NCBI RefSeq assembly: GCF_000972785.3
Contig: NZ_CP011519.2
Span: forward strand, 62,001 to 126,000
DNA length: 64,000 bases
Direction: 5' to 3'
From: Pandoraea oxalativorans
GTDB lineage: Bacteria; Pseudomonadota; Gammaproteobacteria; Burkholderiales; Burkholderiaceae
Positions 8,135 through 17,049 of the stretch are shown here, piece after piece; positions within the stretch are counted from its first letter, which is position 1, and each line of letters opens with the position of its first letter. The position numbers were made by a program, and so were the translations under genes. The notes below the pieces were generated by a model that saw nothing but the letters and a program-made list of their open reading frames with translations, was not told the DNA's origin and did not search any database.

Positions 8135-9850
8135 ATGACATCAATCAAGATTACCCCGGTCCATAATTTTGGAGCCAAGACATTCAGCGAAAAAAATACC
8201 GATCGCACCAATGACAAAATATATGATTTCAAAAAATCTTCAAACACAGAGAAGCAAGCGCATTTAAAAAGAATTAAATCGGTCCTGGAAGCATTCATGG
8301 CGGCAAACATAGACAAAAAAGCCAGAGCGGAATTTATCCATAAAAAATACAGGGCAACCGAAAATTACTTTAACGGTGCCGTAGGAAATTTATTTTCCGA
8401 TAAACTCGAAGAAGGCGGGATGAACCTAAATTTCGGCCACCTTGACAACGGAATTTTTACGCGAAGCAACGACCAGGCGTTTAATACCGTATTGTGCCGA
8501 ATAATGGAATACGCCAAAGCAATTATTAAAGAAGACAATATAAAAAACACAACGGCCGACGAAATTATTGCCTTGATTTATAGAATTGAGAATGGCGACC
8601 ACGTTACAAGCGATAATTGCAGCGTAGATTTAAAGCTAAATAATAAAAAATATGAGAGCGTAGGGTGGGCTGTGGTAGAAAATGATATTCAAATGCGCGA
8701 ACTTGAGCCACGAGGTTTTTCGAAGACCGATCTCGATGCATATCATAAGTTCGCCGATTTTTTTAATCGGGTCATGGTGCCAGAAAACGACAATGCTGCC
8801 ATGTATGAGTTCTTTGGAAATGTAGTCAGTCACATAAGGGGGCGCGACGTCGAGTCAGGTGAGAGACTTGAGGCTTCGCTCAAAAATCAAATAATCCAGA
8901 CAGCCGATAAGCCGGAACCTTATTTCTTGGTTGTAATGACTGATTTATCCACAATAAAAAATAATAAATATTTATCGGGTATCTTCTGTCACGAGATCGA
9001 AAACAGGCTTGCATCTATTGTTGATATGAGAAAAAAACAAGCAAGCGCTCACGATGAGCTAAGGAATATGGGGTTATCATTTGTAAATGATAAAAAATTC
9101 ACTATTGTAAAATTTAATAATCCCGCTACGGATGAACAAGATTTAACTGGCGTAAAGTTTGGAGTAAATCTTGATATCATCGATTTAGATCACGAAGAGA
9201 TTCGTGACTTTTTTATTGAATTATGTTCAAAAATATATGAGGGAGTGGCTTCTATCGAAGAAATAAAAATTAACAATGCGATGTTTCATGGCGTGCTGCC
9301 AAAAGATAGTAAAAAAATTATGTTCGAAGATCGTCAAAATATCATCGATGGTATCGACGTCAATCAAATCACCGTGAAATTAAAAAAGGAAATTTTACCA
9401 GAGGAATTTATAAACGTAACCATGAAACTGGAGGGATTTGCCAATAAAAAATTCAAAGATAGGCACGTAAATAGATTAAAAGGAGATTATGTCGGCGTCG
9501 GACAATTAAAATACGTCACTGTGAGCTTGGGTGACGGTACTTATGATTTTAGGGATGACGTTAAAAATTTTGTTGATCAAAACCCGAATTTTTTTCGCGA
9601 TTTTGTTGGGCTAAATAGAGAGCTAGTTGAATATCATGAGGAGTTGACGGGGCGCCGCTTGGAACTTCCTGAAATTTCTGATTTCAGCGAGGAAAGCAAA
9701 ACTATATTCTTGGAAAATTTGGCGGCTGTTATGGACCTCCTGGACACCCGGGATCTCGCGGCAGTAAAAGATAAGATGCTCAATTTTCTTTTTAGAAAAG
9801 CGCTTAATCGGTCCTTCAAACCTTCGTATATCCGCTCGTTCACGTTATGA
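8135..9850 (+). CDS. Large AT-rich orphan protein, candidate secreted effector
   Basis: A 571-residue protein I do not recognise. It is hydrophilic and Lys/Asn/Asp-rich (KSSNTEKQAHLKRIKSVLEA near the N-terminus), without a Sec signal or membrane helices. The gene is visibly much richer in A+T than everything around it and uses codons such as AAA, AAT, ATA and TTT that neighbours avoid, a sign of foreign origin. The frame is intact for 1.7 kb. The ATG at 8135 lies just after the stop of the preceding effector fragment. A type III or other secreted effector is plausible from composition and company, but no catalytic motif is visible. Confidence 0.7.
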   Translation: MTSIKITPVHNFGAKTFSEKNTDRTNDKIYDFKKSSNTEKQAHLKRIKSVLEAFMAANIDKKARAEFIHKKYRATENYFNGAVGNLFSDKLEEGGMNLNFGHLDNGIFTRSNDQAFNTVLCRIMEYAKAIIKEDNIKNTTADEIIALIYRIENGDHVTSDNCSVDLKLNNKKYESVGWAVVENDIQMRELEPRGFSKTDLDAYHKFADFFNRVMVPENDNAAMYEFFGNVVSHIRGRDVESGERLEASLKNQIIQTADKPEPYFLVVMTDLSTIKNNKYLSGIFCHEIENRLASIVDMRKKQASAHDELRNMGLSFVNDKKFTIVKFNNPATDEQDLTGVKFGVNLDIIDLDHEEIRDFFIELCSKIYEGVASIEEIKINNAMFHGVLPKDSKKIMFEDRQNIIDGIDVNQITVKLKKEILPEEFINVTMKLEGFANKKFKDRHVNRLKGDYVGVGQLKYVTVSLGDGTYDFRDDVKNFVDQNPNFFRDFVGLNRELVEYHEELTGRRLELPEISDFSEESKTIFLENLAAVMDLLDTRDLAAVKDKMLNFLFRKALNRSFKPSYIRSFTL

Positions 9851-9879
9851 TCGGTGACTATCCTTGTAAACCCATTTCA

Positions 9880-10149
9880 TTACACACAAGTCTGCTCCTC
9901 AAGCTCGCGTGCGTATCTGATGCCGGCAGCAAAATCGACCACTCGCTGCATGCCTAGCCAGATGGTTTTGACGCCAGGCTCGCCGTCGCCATTGCGGGCC
10001 AGGAAGCCGCCGAGTCTGGCGACGAGCCGTACCACTTCGTTTAGCCGGGGCAGTTTGTCGGGTGGGGCCTTTTTGTTGAGGATGAAGGCGGCCTTCCATT
10101 CATCGGCCTCGAATAGCAGTGCGGCATCGAGGTCAGGGCAAGTTCGACC
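9880..10149 (-). pseudogene. IS4 (IS50-like) transposase C-terminal fragment
   Basis: The minus-strand frame FEADEWKAAFILNKKAPPDK, then NEVVRLVARLGGFLARNGDG and EPGVKTIWLGMQRVVDFAAG, is the C-terminal region of Tn5/IS50-type transposases of the IS4 family. The DDE core is missing. The frame runs upstream into antisense of an IS3 end, so its apparent start at 10236 is false. Confidence 0.75.
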
Positions 10150-10165
10150 TAAGCGCATGTGAGGT

Positions 10166-10378
10166 CGGTCGGAAAAAGTGGAAGCCAACGTTTCGTACAA
10201 TGACGAGACGCAGAGCACCATGAATCGAATACCCAAAGCGAGCTACACCCCGGAGTTTCGGCAGCACACAACGTCCGAAGACTGAGGCCGAGTCAGAGCT
10301 GAGCCGCGTCAAGCGCGAGCTCGCAGAGGTCAATATGGAGCGTGATCTGTTAAAAAAATTGCGGCCTACTTCGCCGTA
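10166..10378 (+). pseudogene. IS3 left end and broken orfA
   Basis: It begins with the same end sequence as the copy at 7088-7271 (GGTCGGAAAAAGTGGAAGCC) and reads MNRIPKASYTPEFR from 10220. An internal deletion then joins to RPKTEAESELSRVKRELAEV and NMERDLLKK, the C-terminal leucine-zipper part of OrfA, before a frameshift. No OrfB follows. Confidence 0.75.
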
Positions 10379-10459
10379 AGCGTTCGATCCATACCGTCTT
10401 TTCGTGATGTTGCAGGGAAGGCACTCTGATTCCCATCAGAAGTAATGGGAATCAGAGTG

Positions 10460-10808
10460 ATGAAGCAGGCCAGGCGCGGCAGACGAGTAGGCTCGAAGAA
10501 TTACACGAAGGAGTTCCGGGCGGCGGTGGTTGCCTAAGCGAATGATCCGACCCGCTCAATTGCTGAGGTGGCGCTCGCCCACGGGTTGAATGCCAACATG
10601 GTTGCCCAGTGGCGGCGAAGATCAGCGGATGAGCCCAAAGCATCTTTGATGTCCAACACAACGCTGCTACCGGTCGACGTGGTCGATATGCCGTTGGAAA
10701 GCCCGGCAAAGCGTCATGCCGCGTCTGCGGGCGCAACGCCATTGTCGGGCGTGATTGAAGTGCAGATTGGCAAAGCGCTCGTCAGGATCGATGGCCCAGT
10801 TGATGTGT
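10460..10808 (+). pseudogene. IS66 tnpA (accessory) gene with an internal stop
   Basis: From ATG 10460 the frame MKQARRGRRVGSKNYTKEFR then AAVVA is followed by a TAA stop, and the same frame continues DPTRSIAEVALAHGLNANMV then AQWRRR, the helix-turn-helix of IS66 TnpA. The rest (VIEVQIGKALVRIDGPVDV) ends abruptly at 10808. TnpB is missing. Confidence 0.75.
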
Positions 10809-10866
10809 GTCACGGATCGGCGTAATGACGCCGGGGATGATCGCCGTAATGGCGCCAGTTGGAAGG

Positions 10867-10963
10867 TAAGCACTCGATGTGTACCGCATGCAGGACGTAG
10901 ATCTTGCGTCGCGCGTGCGCCATGCACGCCGCTTCGCGGATGCTGTCGTTTTCATAAAGTGAA
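10867..10963 (-). pseudogene. IS66 right end fused to a tnpC internal fragment
   Basis: The end repeat GTAAGCACTCGATGTGTACC (10867-10886) nearly matches the IS66 terminal repeat at 12909. It passes directly into about 75 bases nearly identical to tnpC at 14942-15020 (encoding [18 protein letters not shown]). This is an IS66 copy collapsed by internal deletion. Confidence 0.75.
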
Positions 10964-11058
10964 TCACCCCGGATTTTCCGGAGGCTGTTTTGCTTGAGTC
11001 ACGCCGCGATGGCGAGGTAATCCGCCCGCGTGTTGATGTGCACCGAGAATTGACCCTT

Positions 11059-12666
11059 GGGGATGCGGCTATTTTCTTGGACTGTTTTACGTCGTTAACC
11101 CGAGGCTTTCACGGTACTCGATGGGGCTGAGATAGCCAAGGGAGCCCTTGATCCGCTTTTCGTTGTACCAGCGAATGTAGGCGTTCAGTGCCTCTACGAA
11201 TTGCACGATGGTCGTCGAACGCCAGTCCCCTGGATAGAACATTTCGGTCTTCAGCCTTCCGAAGAATCCCTCACAGGCCGCATTGTCTGGTGAGCAGGCT
11301 TTACGCGACATGGATCGGATCAGATTAGCCTTTGCAACTCGCGATAGCCAGCCAGGCCAACGGTAGTGGCCACCCCGATCGGAATGTACGATCGGCTTCT
11401 CATCGTCCTCGGTCACGGTCTCGATAGCCGCATCTAACATGGTATTCACGAGCTCGGCGTCGGGGCTTGTGCCAATCGACCAACTGACTACCATGCCATC
11501 GAAGCAGTCGATCATCGGCGATAGATATACCTTCCCGGCCGGGATCTGGAACTCGGAGATATCCGTCAGCCACTTTTCGTTGGGGGCGGTAGCGTGGAAA
11601 TCGCGATTGATGATGTTATCTGGGGCAGGGCTAATTTCCCCGACATAAGAACGATATCGGCGCCGCTTGGGCCTCGCCGCGTAGAGGCCGCCTTGTTTCA
11701 TGAGGCGACGCACGACTTTCTCCGATAGAAACACGCGTTGTCTGCTGAGCGCTGCCTGCACCCGACGATAGCCGTAGGATCGGTGATTGTCCTCGAAGAT
11801 TTCCGCAACGGTACGACGAACTTCGGCATATTTGTCGGCAACCCGCATGGGCGACCGATGGTAGAAATAGGAGCTGCGCGCCAAGTCCAGCTGCTCAAGC
11901 AGCTCAGCCAAAACGTACTGCTCTCTCAGGGCGTCAACCAGCGTCGTCTTCTCCCGGTTGCTCAGGAGTTGCAGGTCGACGCCCAGGTCTTTTTTTAGGA
12001 GTTCATTCGCCTTCTTCAACAGGTCCTGTTCAAGCTGCAGATTGCGAATTTTGCGCTGGAGCGCTTCGACCTGCCGTTCCAGTTCGTCCCGATCTGTCTC
12101 TGCGGGCGAGCCTTTGTCGCGTTTCATGGATGCAGGAGCCTCTCGGCCGAGTAACTGGTTCTTCCAGTTGTACAGCGTCACCCTGTCGACGTCCAGCTTT
12201 CGGGCCACCGCCTCTGCACTTCCTTCCCGTGTGCACAGTTCGTACACCGCAGCCTGCTTGGACACCAATGAAGCAGTTGGTCGACCGGCCTTGCCAACCA
12301 CGCATTTCCTGGTTTCCGGATAGCGCTCGCGAACCCACTCCGTTAGTATCTGGCGACAGGGATAGCCCAATGTCCTGAGGGTGAAGGCGAAGCAGCGCCC
12401 GTGGTTGACGTAATGCTCGAGTGCTACGTTCTTCTGTTCTTCTGAGTACTTCGGCTTTACGCGAACATACCCCCTCTGCAGATCGCCAATCTTCTCGAAT
12501 TCGTTACACCACGCCTTGAGAGAATTCTTCGTCGGGTAACCCAACTGGCGAATGGTCGCTTTGCTGCGCTTCCCGAGTTTCAGGTACAGCTCGACCGCCC
12601 GAACGCGTTCTTGGTATGAATACATGGACTACCTTCAAAGTAGTCCAAGATTTTGTCCGCATCCCC
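11059..12666 (-). mobile_element. IS3-family element, intact copy 1
   Basis: A 1608-bp element with ends GGGGATGCGGCTATTTTCTT (11059) and, on the other strand, GGGGATGCGGACAAAATCTT (from 12666). The second copy (51814-56176) is also exactly 1608 bp once its two inserted elements and their duplications are subtracted. Copy 1 sits inside an IS21 remnant: the IS21-type sequence TGTGCACCGAGAATTGACCC precedes it at 11037, and istA codons follow from about 12690. Confidence 0.85.
11087..12625 (-). CDS. IS3-family transposase, single fused frame
   Basis: 512 residues. The N-terminal part contains two helix-turn-helix segments (YLKLGKRSKATIRQLGYPTK; SAEAVARKLDVDRVTLYNWK), then a heptad-rich zipper (DELERQVEALQRKIRNLQLE) and an integrase core with WLTDISEF (Asp), VHSDRGGHYR (Asp) and NAACEGFFGRLKTEMFY (Glu). 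Many IS3 members need a programmed frameshift between OrfA and OrfB; here both parts are in one uninterrupted frame. It appears functional. Confidence 0.92.
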   Translation of the reverse strand: MYSYQERVRAVELYLKLGKRSKATIRQLGYPTKNSLKAWCNEFEKIGDLQRGYVRVKPKYSEEQKNVALEHYVNHGRCFAFTLRTLGYPCRQILTEWVRERYPETRKCVVGKAGRPTASLVSKQAAVYELCTREGSAEAVARKLDVDRVTLYNWKNQLLGREAPASMKRDKGSPAETDRDELERQVEALQRKIRNLQLEQDLLKKANELLKKDLGVDLQLLSNREKTTLVDALREQYVLAELLEQLDLARSSYFYHRSPMRVADKYAEVRRTVAEIFEDNHRSYGYRRVQAALSRQRVFLSEKVVRRLMKQGGLYAARPKRRRYRSYVGEISPAPDNIINRDFHATAPNEKWLTDISEFQIPAGKVYLSPMIDCFDGMVVSWSIGTSPDAELVNTMLDAAIETVTEDDEKPIVHSDRGGHYRWPGWLSRVAKANLIRSMSRKACSPDNAACEGFFGRLKTEMFYPGDWRSTTIVQFVEALNAYIRWYNEKRIKGSLGYLSPIEYRESLGLTT

Positions 12667-12908
12667 GTATGCCTTCGTGGGAGGCTTGCGCCGGCGGCTC
12701 GAGGTCGCCCACGTCAAACTCAACGCCAGTCGCGCATTCTGGTTGGTTGCCTATCCCACGCAGAGCCACGAGATGCTATTCGACGCACATGCTCGAGCTT
12801 TTGCAGCATTTGGTGGCGTGCCTCGCCGGGGGATCTACGACAACATGAAGACCGCGGTTGACAAGGTCGGCCGAGGTAAAGAGCGAGCGATCAACGCTCG
12901 TTTTGAGG
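12667..12908 (+). pseudogene. IS21 istA fragment
   Basis: The frame VAHVKLNASRAFWLVAYPTQ, SHEMLFDAHARAFAAFGGVP, RRGIYDNMKTAVDKVGRGKE is the catalytic core of IstA, the IS21 transposase. Both ends are missing: IS3 copy 1 lies at the left edge and the IS66 end repeat at 12909 cuts the right. Confidence 0.8.
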
Positions 12909-13470
12909 GTAAGCGCTCGATGTGTACCGTAGATCGGGTTGTTGACGCGGCGGTAAATGGCGGTTAGCGAATGGGTTCGATCTTGGCGATGTCAGGCAGT
13001 TGCTGGGCCACGTTCCACGGCAGCAACTCGTCGATCCGATTGACCGGGTGATCGGCGATGCGCTCGAGCACGTAGGCGAGGTAGGCTTCGGGGTTGATGC
13101 CGTTCAAGCGCGCCGTGCCGATCAGGCTGTACATTGCCGCAGCACGCTCACCGCCCGAGTCGGCGCCGGCAAACAGATAATTGCGGCGGCCAATCGCCAC
13201 GCCGCGCAGCGCACGCTCGGCAATCAGGTTATCGATCTCCGCCTGCCCATCCTCGCAGTAATAGGCGAGCGCGGGCCAGCGGTTCAGGGAGTACTGAATC
13301 GCGCGGGTGGTGTCGGACTTCGCAGAGAGTGTTGGCAGCACTGATTCGTACCACTGCCGTAACGCTTCGAGCCGAGGTACAGCCTGTGCCTGTCGCACTT
13401 GCCGTCGCTCGTCCGGTGGTTTGCCCCGGATTTCGGCTTCTATGCAATATAGCTCGCCGATGCGGTGCAG

Positions 13471-14901
13471 GAGCTATTGTCGAATCTGGTGTACGGAGTG
13501 CTTTGGGAAATATGAGAAGGCGGTGGCGGTTTAGCTGAGAATGTTGCTTGTCGAAGGCACACCGAGCAAAGCCGGCGCGAGCCGGCCCCGACCACCATGA
13601 AGAAGATTATGAAAGAAACGAACGGCAGAAAAGCACAAACGAAGAGCGCGCTCGATGAACTGATCCAGCAAGGCGCGCGGCAGATCATCGAGCAGGCAGT
13701 CGAAGCGGAACTGGCGAGCATGCTTGAACAGTACAGCAACGTGAGGTCGATCGACGGTCGGCGTGCCGTGGTGCGCAACGGCTACCTACCAGAGCGCGAA
13801 GTCGTCACGGCCATCGGTCCGGTGCCGGTTCGGGTACCGAAGGTGCGTGATCGCTCGGGTTCGGGCATCCGCTTCAATTCGGCGGTCGTGCCGCCGTACG
13901 TTCGCAAATCCGCACGCGTGTCGGCCGCACTACCGTGGCTGTACCTGCGAGGCATCTCGACGGGCGACATGAGCGAAGCCATGGGCATCATGCTGGGCGG
14001 CCAGGTCAGCGGCCTGTCGCCAAATGTGGTGAGTCGTCTGAAGGCGCAATGGGCCGATGAGCATGCTCAGTGGAATCAGCGTGAGTTGTCGTTGGCGCGC
14101 TGGGTGTACTGGTGGGCTGACGGCATTCACACCGGCGTGCGCAGCGACGATTCCGACGGCCAGTGCCTGTTGGTGATCATTGGTGTCAAACCGGACGGAA
14201 CGAAAGAGCGTGTGGCGATCAGTGACGGGTATCGGGAATCGAAGGCGTCGTGGGCCGAACTGCTGCTCGATCTGAAAAAGCGCGGTCTGCAGTCAGGGCC
14301 GCTGCTGGCTTGCGGAGATGGTGCGATGGGATTCTGGGCAGCGATGGAAGAAGTGTTCCCGCAGACCAAGCATCAGCGCTGCTGGTTCCACAAGATGGGC
14401 AACGTGCTCAACGCGCTGCCGAAATCGCAGCAGGCCCGCGCCAAAAAGGCGATGCAGGACATTTGGATGGCCGCCACGCGTGCCGAAGCGCTGGTTGCCT
14501 TCAATCACTTCGTTGATACCCACTCGGCAAAGTATCCGAAGGTGGTCGAAAAGCTGACGCAAGATCGCGACGAGCTGCTGGCATTTTACGATTTCCCGGC
14601 CGAACACTGGCAGCATCTGCGCACGACGAATCCGATTGAATCGACCTTCGCGACGGTGCGTCACCGCACCAAGCGCACGCGCAACTGCGTCTCGCGCGCG
14701 ACGTTCCTCGGCCTGGCATTCAAGCTGATCGAGTCGGCCGAAGACTCGTGGCGGCGCATCCGCGCCCCCGAAAAGATCGCGACGATGCTTGACGGGATGA
14801 CGTTCAAGGATGGAGAGCCGGTGACCGACAGCACACCGGCTCAGCAGCCCCTGGCCGCCTAATCTTGCTCACGCCCCGTACACCAGATTTGACTTTAACT
14901 C
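13471..14901 (+). mobile_element. IS256-family element, copy 1, with 9-bp target duplication
   Basis: A 1431-bp element with ends GAGCTATTGTCGAATCTGGT and GAGTTAAAGTCAAATCTGGT (reverse strand). It is flanked on both sides by GCGGTGCAG (13462-13470 and 14902-14910), the duplication left on insertion into IS66 tnpC. Copies 2 (47160-48590) and 3 (52196-53626) have the same length and encode the same protein. Confidence 0.95.
13597..14862 (+). CDS. IS256-family mutator-type transposase
   Basis: 421 residues. The N-terminal DNA-binding part (TKSALDELIQQGARQIIEQA) is followed by the DDE core: YWWADGIHTGVRSDDS, LLACGDGAMGFWAAM and the signature HKMGNVLNALPKS region, ending with TTNPIESTFATVRHRTKRTR, which holds the catalytic Glu. 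The product is identical in all three copies in the window, so the copies are recent. Confidence 0.95.
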   Translation: MKKIMKETNGRKAQTKSALDELIQQGARQIIEQAVEAELASMLEQYSNVRSIDGRRAVVRNGYLPEREVVTAIGPVPVRVPKVRDRSGSGIRFNSAVVPPYVRKSARVSAALPWLYLRGISTGDMSEAMGIMLGGQVSGLSPNVVSRLKAQWADEHAQWNQRELSLARWVYWWADGIHTGVRSDDSDGQCLLVIIGVKPDGTKERVAISDGYRESKASWAELLLDLKKRGLQSGPLLACGDGAMGFWAAMEEVFPQTKHQRCWFHKMGNVLNALPKSQQARAKKAMQDIWMAATRAEALVAFNHFVDTHSAKYPKVVEKLTQDRDELLAFYDFPAEHWQHLRTTNPIESTFATVRHRTKRTRNCVSRATFLGLAFKLIESAEDSWRRIRAPEKIATMLDGMTFKDGEPVTDSTPAQQPLAA

Positions 14902-16055
14902 GCGGTGCAGAGCTTCTTCTGTAATGGCGTTCGGGCGTACCGCATGCAGGTCGTAGATCTTGCGTCGCGCGTGCGCCATGCACGCCGCTTCGCGGATGCT
15001 GTCGTTTTCATAAAGTGGCGCGTAACCGGCAAACGCATCGGCTTGCAGCACCCCGCTAAAGCTTGCCAAATGTCGCTGTGGGTGCTCGCCCCGTCGATCA
15101 GGCGTGTAAGCAAACCAAACGGCAGGTGCCTCATTGGAGCCGCACGGCCGGTCATCACGCACGTACACCCAGAGTCGCCCGGTCTTGGTGCTACCTCGCC
15201 CGGGCTCTAACACCGGCAATGGTGTGTCATCGCCGTGGACCTTGGTGCCGCCCAGCGCGTAGGCACGCACAGCTTCGACCAGCGGATTTAACAACCAGCT
15301 CACGCGCCCCAGCCAATGCCCCATCTGCCCAGCATCGAGTTCCACGCCGTCACGGGCATAGATCGCCTGCTGGCGGTACAGCGGTTGGTGATCGAGGAAT
15401 TTGCTGGTAATGATGTGCGCGAGCAGATTCGGGCCAGCCATGCCACGCTCAATCGGGCGACTCGGTGCCGGCTGCTGCACAATCGTGTCGCAGCACGCAC
15501 AGGCGAGCTTGGGGCGGCGGTGGCGAATCACACGGAAGTGCGCTCGCACGTATTCGAGCTGCTCCGAGACGTCTTCTCCCAGCGGCTTGAGGTCGCCACC
15601 GCATTGAGGGCAATCGTCTGCCTCGGGCATGTAGACGCGCACTTCGCGCTCGAGGTGCTCCGGCAGCGCTTGGCGCTTGGCGCTCGACTCGGACTTTTGC
15701 CTGGGACTTGATCGGCGTGGCAGCCTCGGTGGCACCTTCGTCGGCCTGCAGATCCTCCAGGCGCAGCTCGAGCTGTTCGATCTGGCGCGCAAGCTTATCC
15801 GACTTGCGCCCAAACTGCATGCGCTTGAGCTTGTCGATGAGCAGCTTCAAATGCGCAATCTCTTGCTCGCGCGATGTGAGGCGCGTTTGCAGCGCGGCGA
15901 GCTGTATTTCGCGCTCGTGCAAAACCTGCTGGCTAGCCAGCACCAACGCCTTGAGGGCATCGATGTCGTCAGGCAGATTGGCGCGGGAGAAGCTCATGAC
16001 GTGAGCCTATCGCCCAGAGCACCCGCTGCCTATCGGATATCTCCCAAAAAATACG

Positions 16056-16403
16056 TTATCTCGCACTGCGTGGGCGAGCCGCGTCGATGGGCTCGCGCCA
16101 ATCGAATCCTTCAAGCAAAAGTGAGAGCTGCGCGGCGGTGAGTGCCACCACACCCCCCTCGGCCCGTGGCCACGCGAATCGCCCCTTCTCCAGCCGCTTG
16201 GCTAGCAGGCACAGTCCGCCGTCGCTCCAGTACAACGCTTTGAGCAAATCACCGCGCCGGCCACGAAACAGAAAGAAGTGCCCCGAGAACGGATCCTTAT
16301 GCAGCACCGACTCGACCTTGGCAGCCAAACCATTGAAGCCGCAGCGCATATCTGTCACGCCAGCGGCGATCCACACACGTGTGTTCGAGGGCAACCCGAT
16401 CAT
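16056..16403 (-). CDS. tnpB: IS66 TnpB
   Basis: 115 residues beginning [20 protein letters not shown], then [14 protein letters not shown] and [18 protein letters not shown], the canonical TnpB pattern. TnpB is an accessory protein of IS66 transposition whose exact role is unclear. The start overlaps the tnpA stop (ATGA, 16400-16403), implying coupled translation. The gene is intact although the element's tnpC is not. Confidence 0.9.
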   Translation of the reverse strand: MIGLPSNTRVWIAAGVTDMRCGFNGLAAKVESVLHKDPFSGHFFLFRGRRGDLLKALYWSDGGLCLLAKRLEKGRFAWPRAEGGVVALTAAQLSLLLEGFDWREPIDAARPRSAR

Positions 16404-16858
16404 GTGCGTAGCTCCGAGATCAACTCGCGCAGTAACTCCAAACTCAGCGGACCATCGAAGCGCATTGTGCCGCCACGCATCACCAACTCGATCTTCCCCT
16501 CGTGCCGCAATGAACATCGTGAGGTCGGGACTGCTTGGTCTGCCGACGGCGTGGCGATACCAACGAGAGCCTTCGTGATAGTCACGGGAACAAACTCGGT
16601 CACCGAAGCCGCAGAACTCTGGCGAGTAACAAGCTCAGGCGTGACATCACCGTAAGCGCCAGCCAGATAATGCCGGCGCCATTTGAATAACAAGTTGGCG
16701 TTGATGCCTGCCTTGCGCGCCGTCAAAGCAACCGACGCACCTGGCCTTAACGTTGCCTCAACCGTTGCGCGCTTGAACTCCATTGAGAAATTCGCTCGTC
16801 GGTAAGGTACCGCTTCCACAGCCACACTCAAAACCTTGTCCACTTTTGCGCCCACCAT
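16400..16858 (-). CDS. tnpA: IS66 TnpA
   Basis: About 152 residues with an N-terminal helix-turn-helix ([40 protein letters not shown]), as in IS66 TnpA DNA-binding accessory proteins. The ATG at 16858 (MVGAKVDK) is preferred to a TTG at 16876. The C-terminus overlaps tnpB by four bases. Confidence 0.85.
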   Translation of the reverse strand: MVGAKVDKVLSVAVEAVPYRRANFSMEFKRATVEATLRPGASVALTARKAGINANLLFKWRRHYLAGAYGDVTPELVTRQSSAASVTEFVPVTITKALVGIATPSADQAVPTSRCSLRHEGKIELVMRGGTMRFDGPLSLELLRELISELRT

Positions 16859-17049
16859 TTCATTTGGTGGACGCAAAAGTACCCACAGACTCGCCTCCCA
16901 TCAAGACGGTACTCCTCGAGCCTTTACCCTCTTCTCAGCGACCCTGGTGATAACAGATTTTGCAATCTGCCGCCAAATTTCGAAAGAAAGACACCGCTTT
17001 GTAGGGTAGAGGTCATTATCGTTGTCGACTTACACACCCTAGGACGAAT

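Larger units (their letters stand above)
12964..15997 (-). pseudogene. IS66 tnpC, split by IS256 and frameshifted
   Basis: TnpC is the IS66 DDE transposase. Reading leftward from 15997, the N-terminal part MSFSRANLPDDIDALKALVL has a leucine-zipper coiled coil. A frameshift lies near 15700, after ATPIKSQAK. The frame then resumes with the zinc-binding CPQCGG...CACC segment and the core ([11 protein letters not shown] contains a catalytic Asp). IS256 enters at codons for the helix [10 protein letters not shown]. The remainder continues at 13470-12964 (QAVPRLEALRQWYESVLPTL ... AIGRRNYLFAGAD). Both lesions make it non-functional. Confidence 0.85.
12909..16927 (-). mobile_element. IS66-family element interrupted by IS256
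   Basis: Bounded by GTAAGCGCTCGATGTGTACC at 12909 and, on the other strand, GTAAAGGCTCGAGGAGTACC from 16927. It carries tnpA, tnpB and tnpC on the minus strand. Removing the IS256 and its 9-bp duplication leaves 2579 bp, the normal IS66 size. The 8-bp flanks do not match, so at least one side has been rearranged. Confidence 0.85.

Noticed and set aside
3418..9897. Shared 14-mer CATTACACACAAGT at about 3418 and 9886
   Set aside because: One copy falls at an IS66 fragment edge and the other near an IS4 fragment; similarity does not extend beyond it. Probably chance.
16979..17002. TTCG-N16-TTGT upstream of the candidate effector, resembling an hrpII box (TTCG-N16-TTCG)
   Set aside because: The second half-site mismatches and no -10 at the right distance is convincing. 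No matching site was seen before the genes at 8135, 31275 or 37433.
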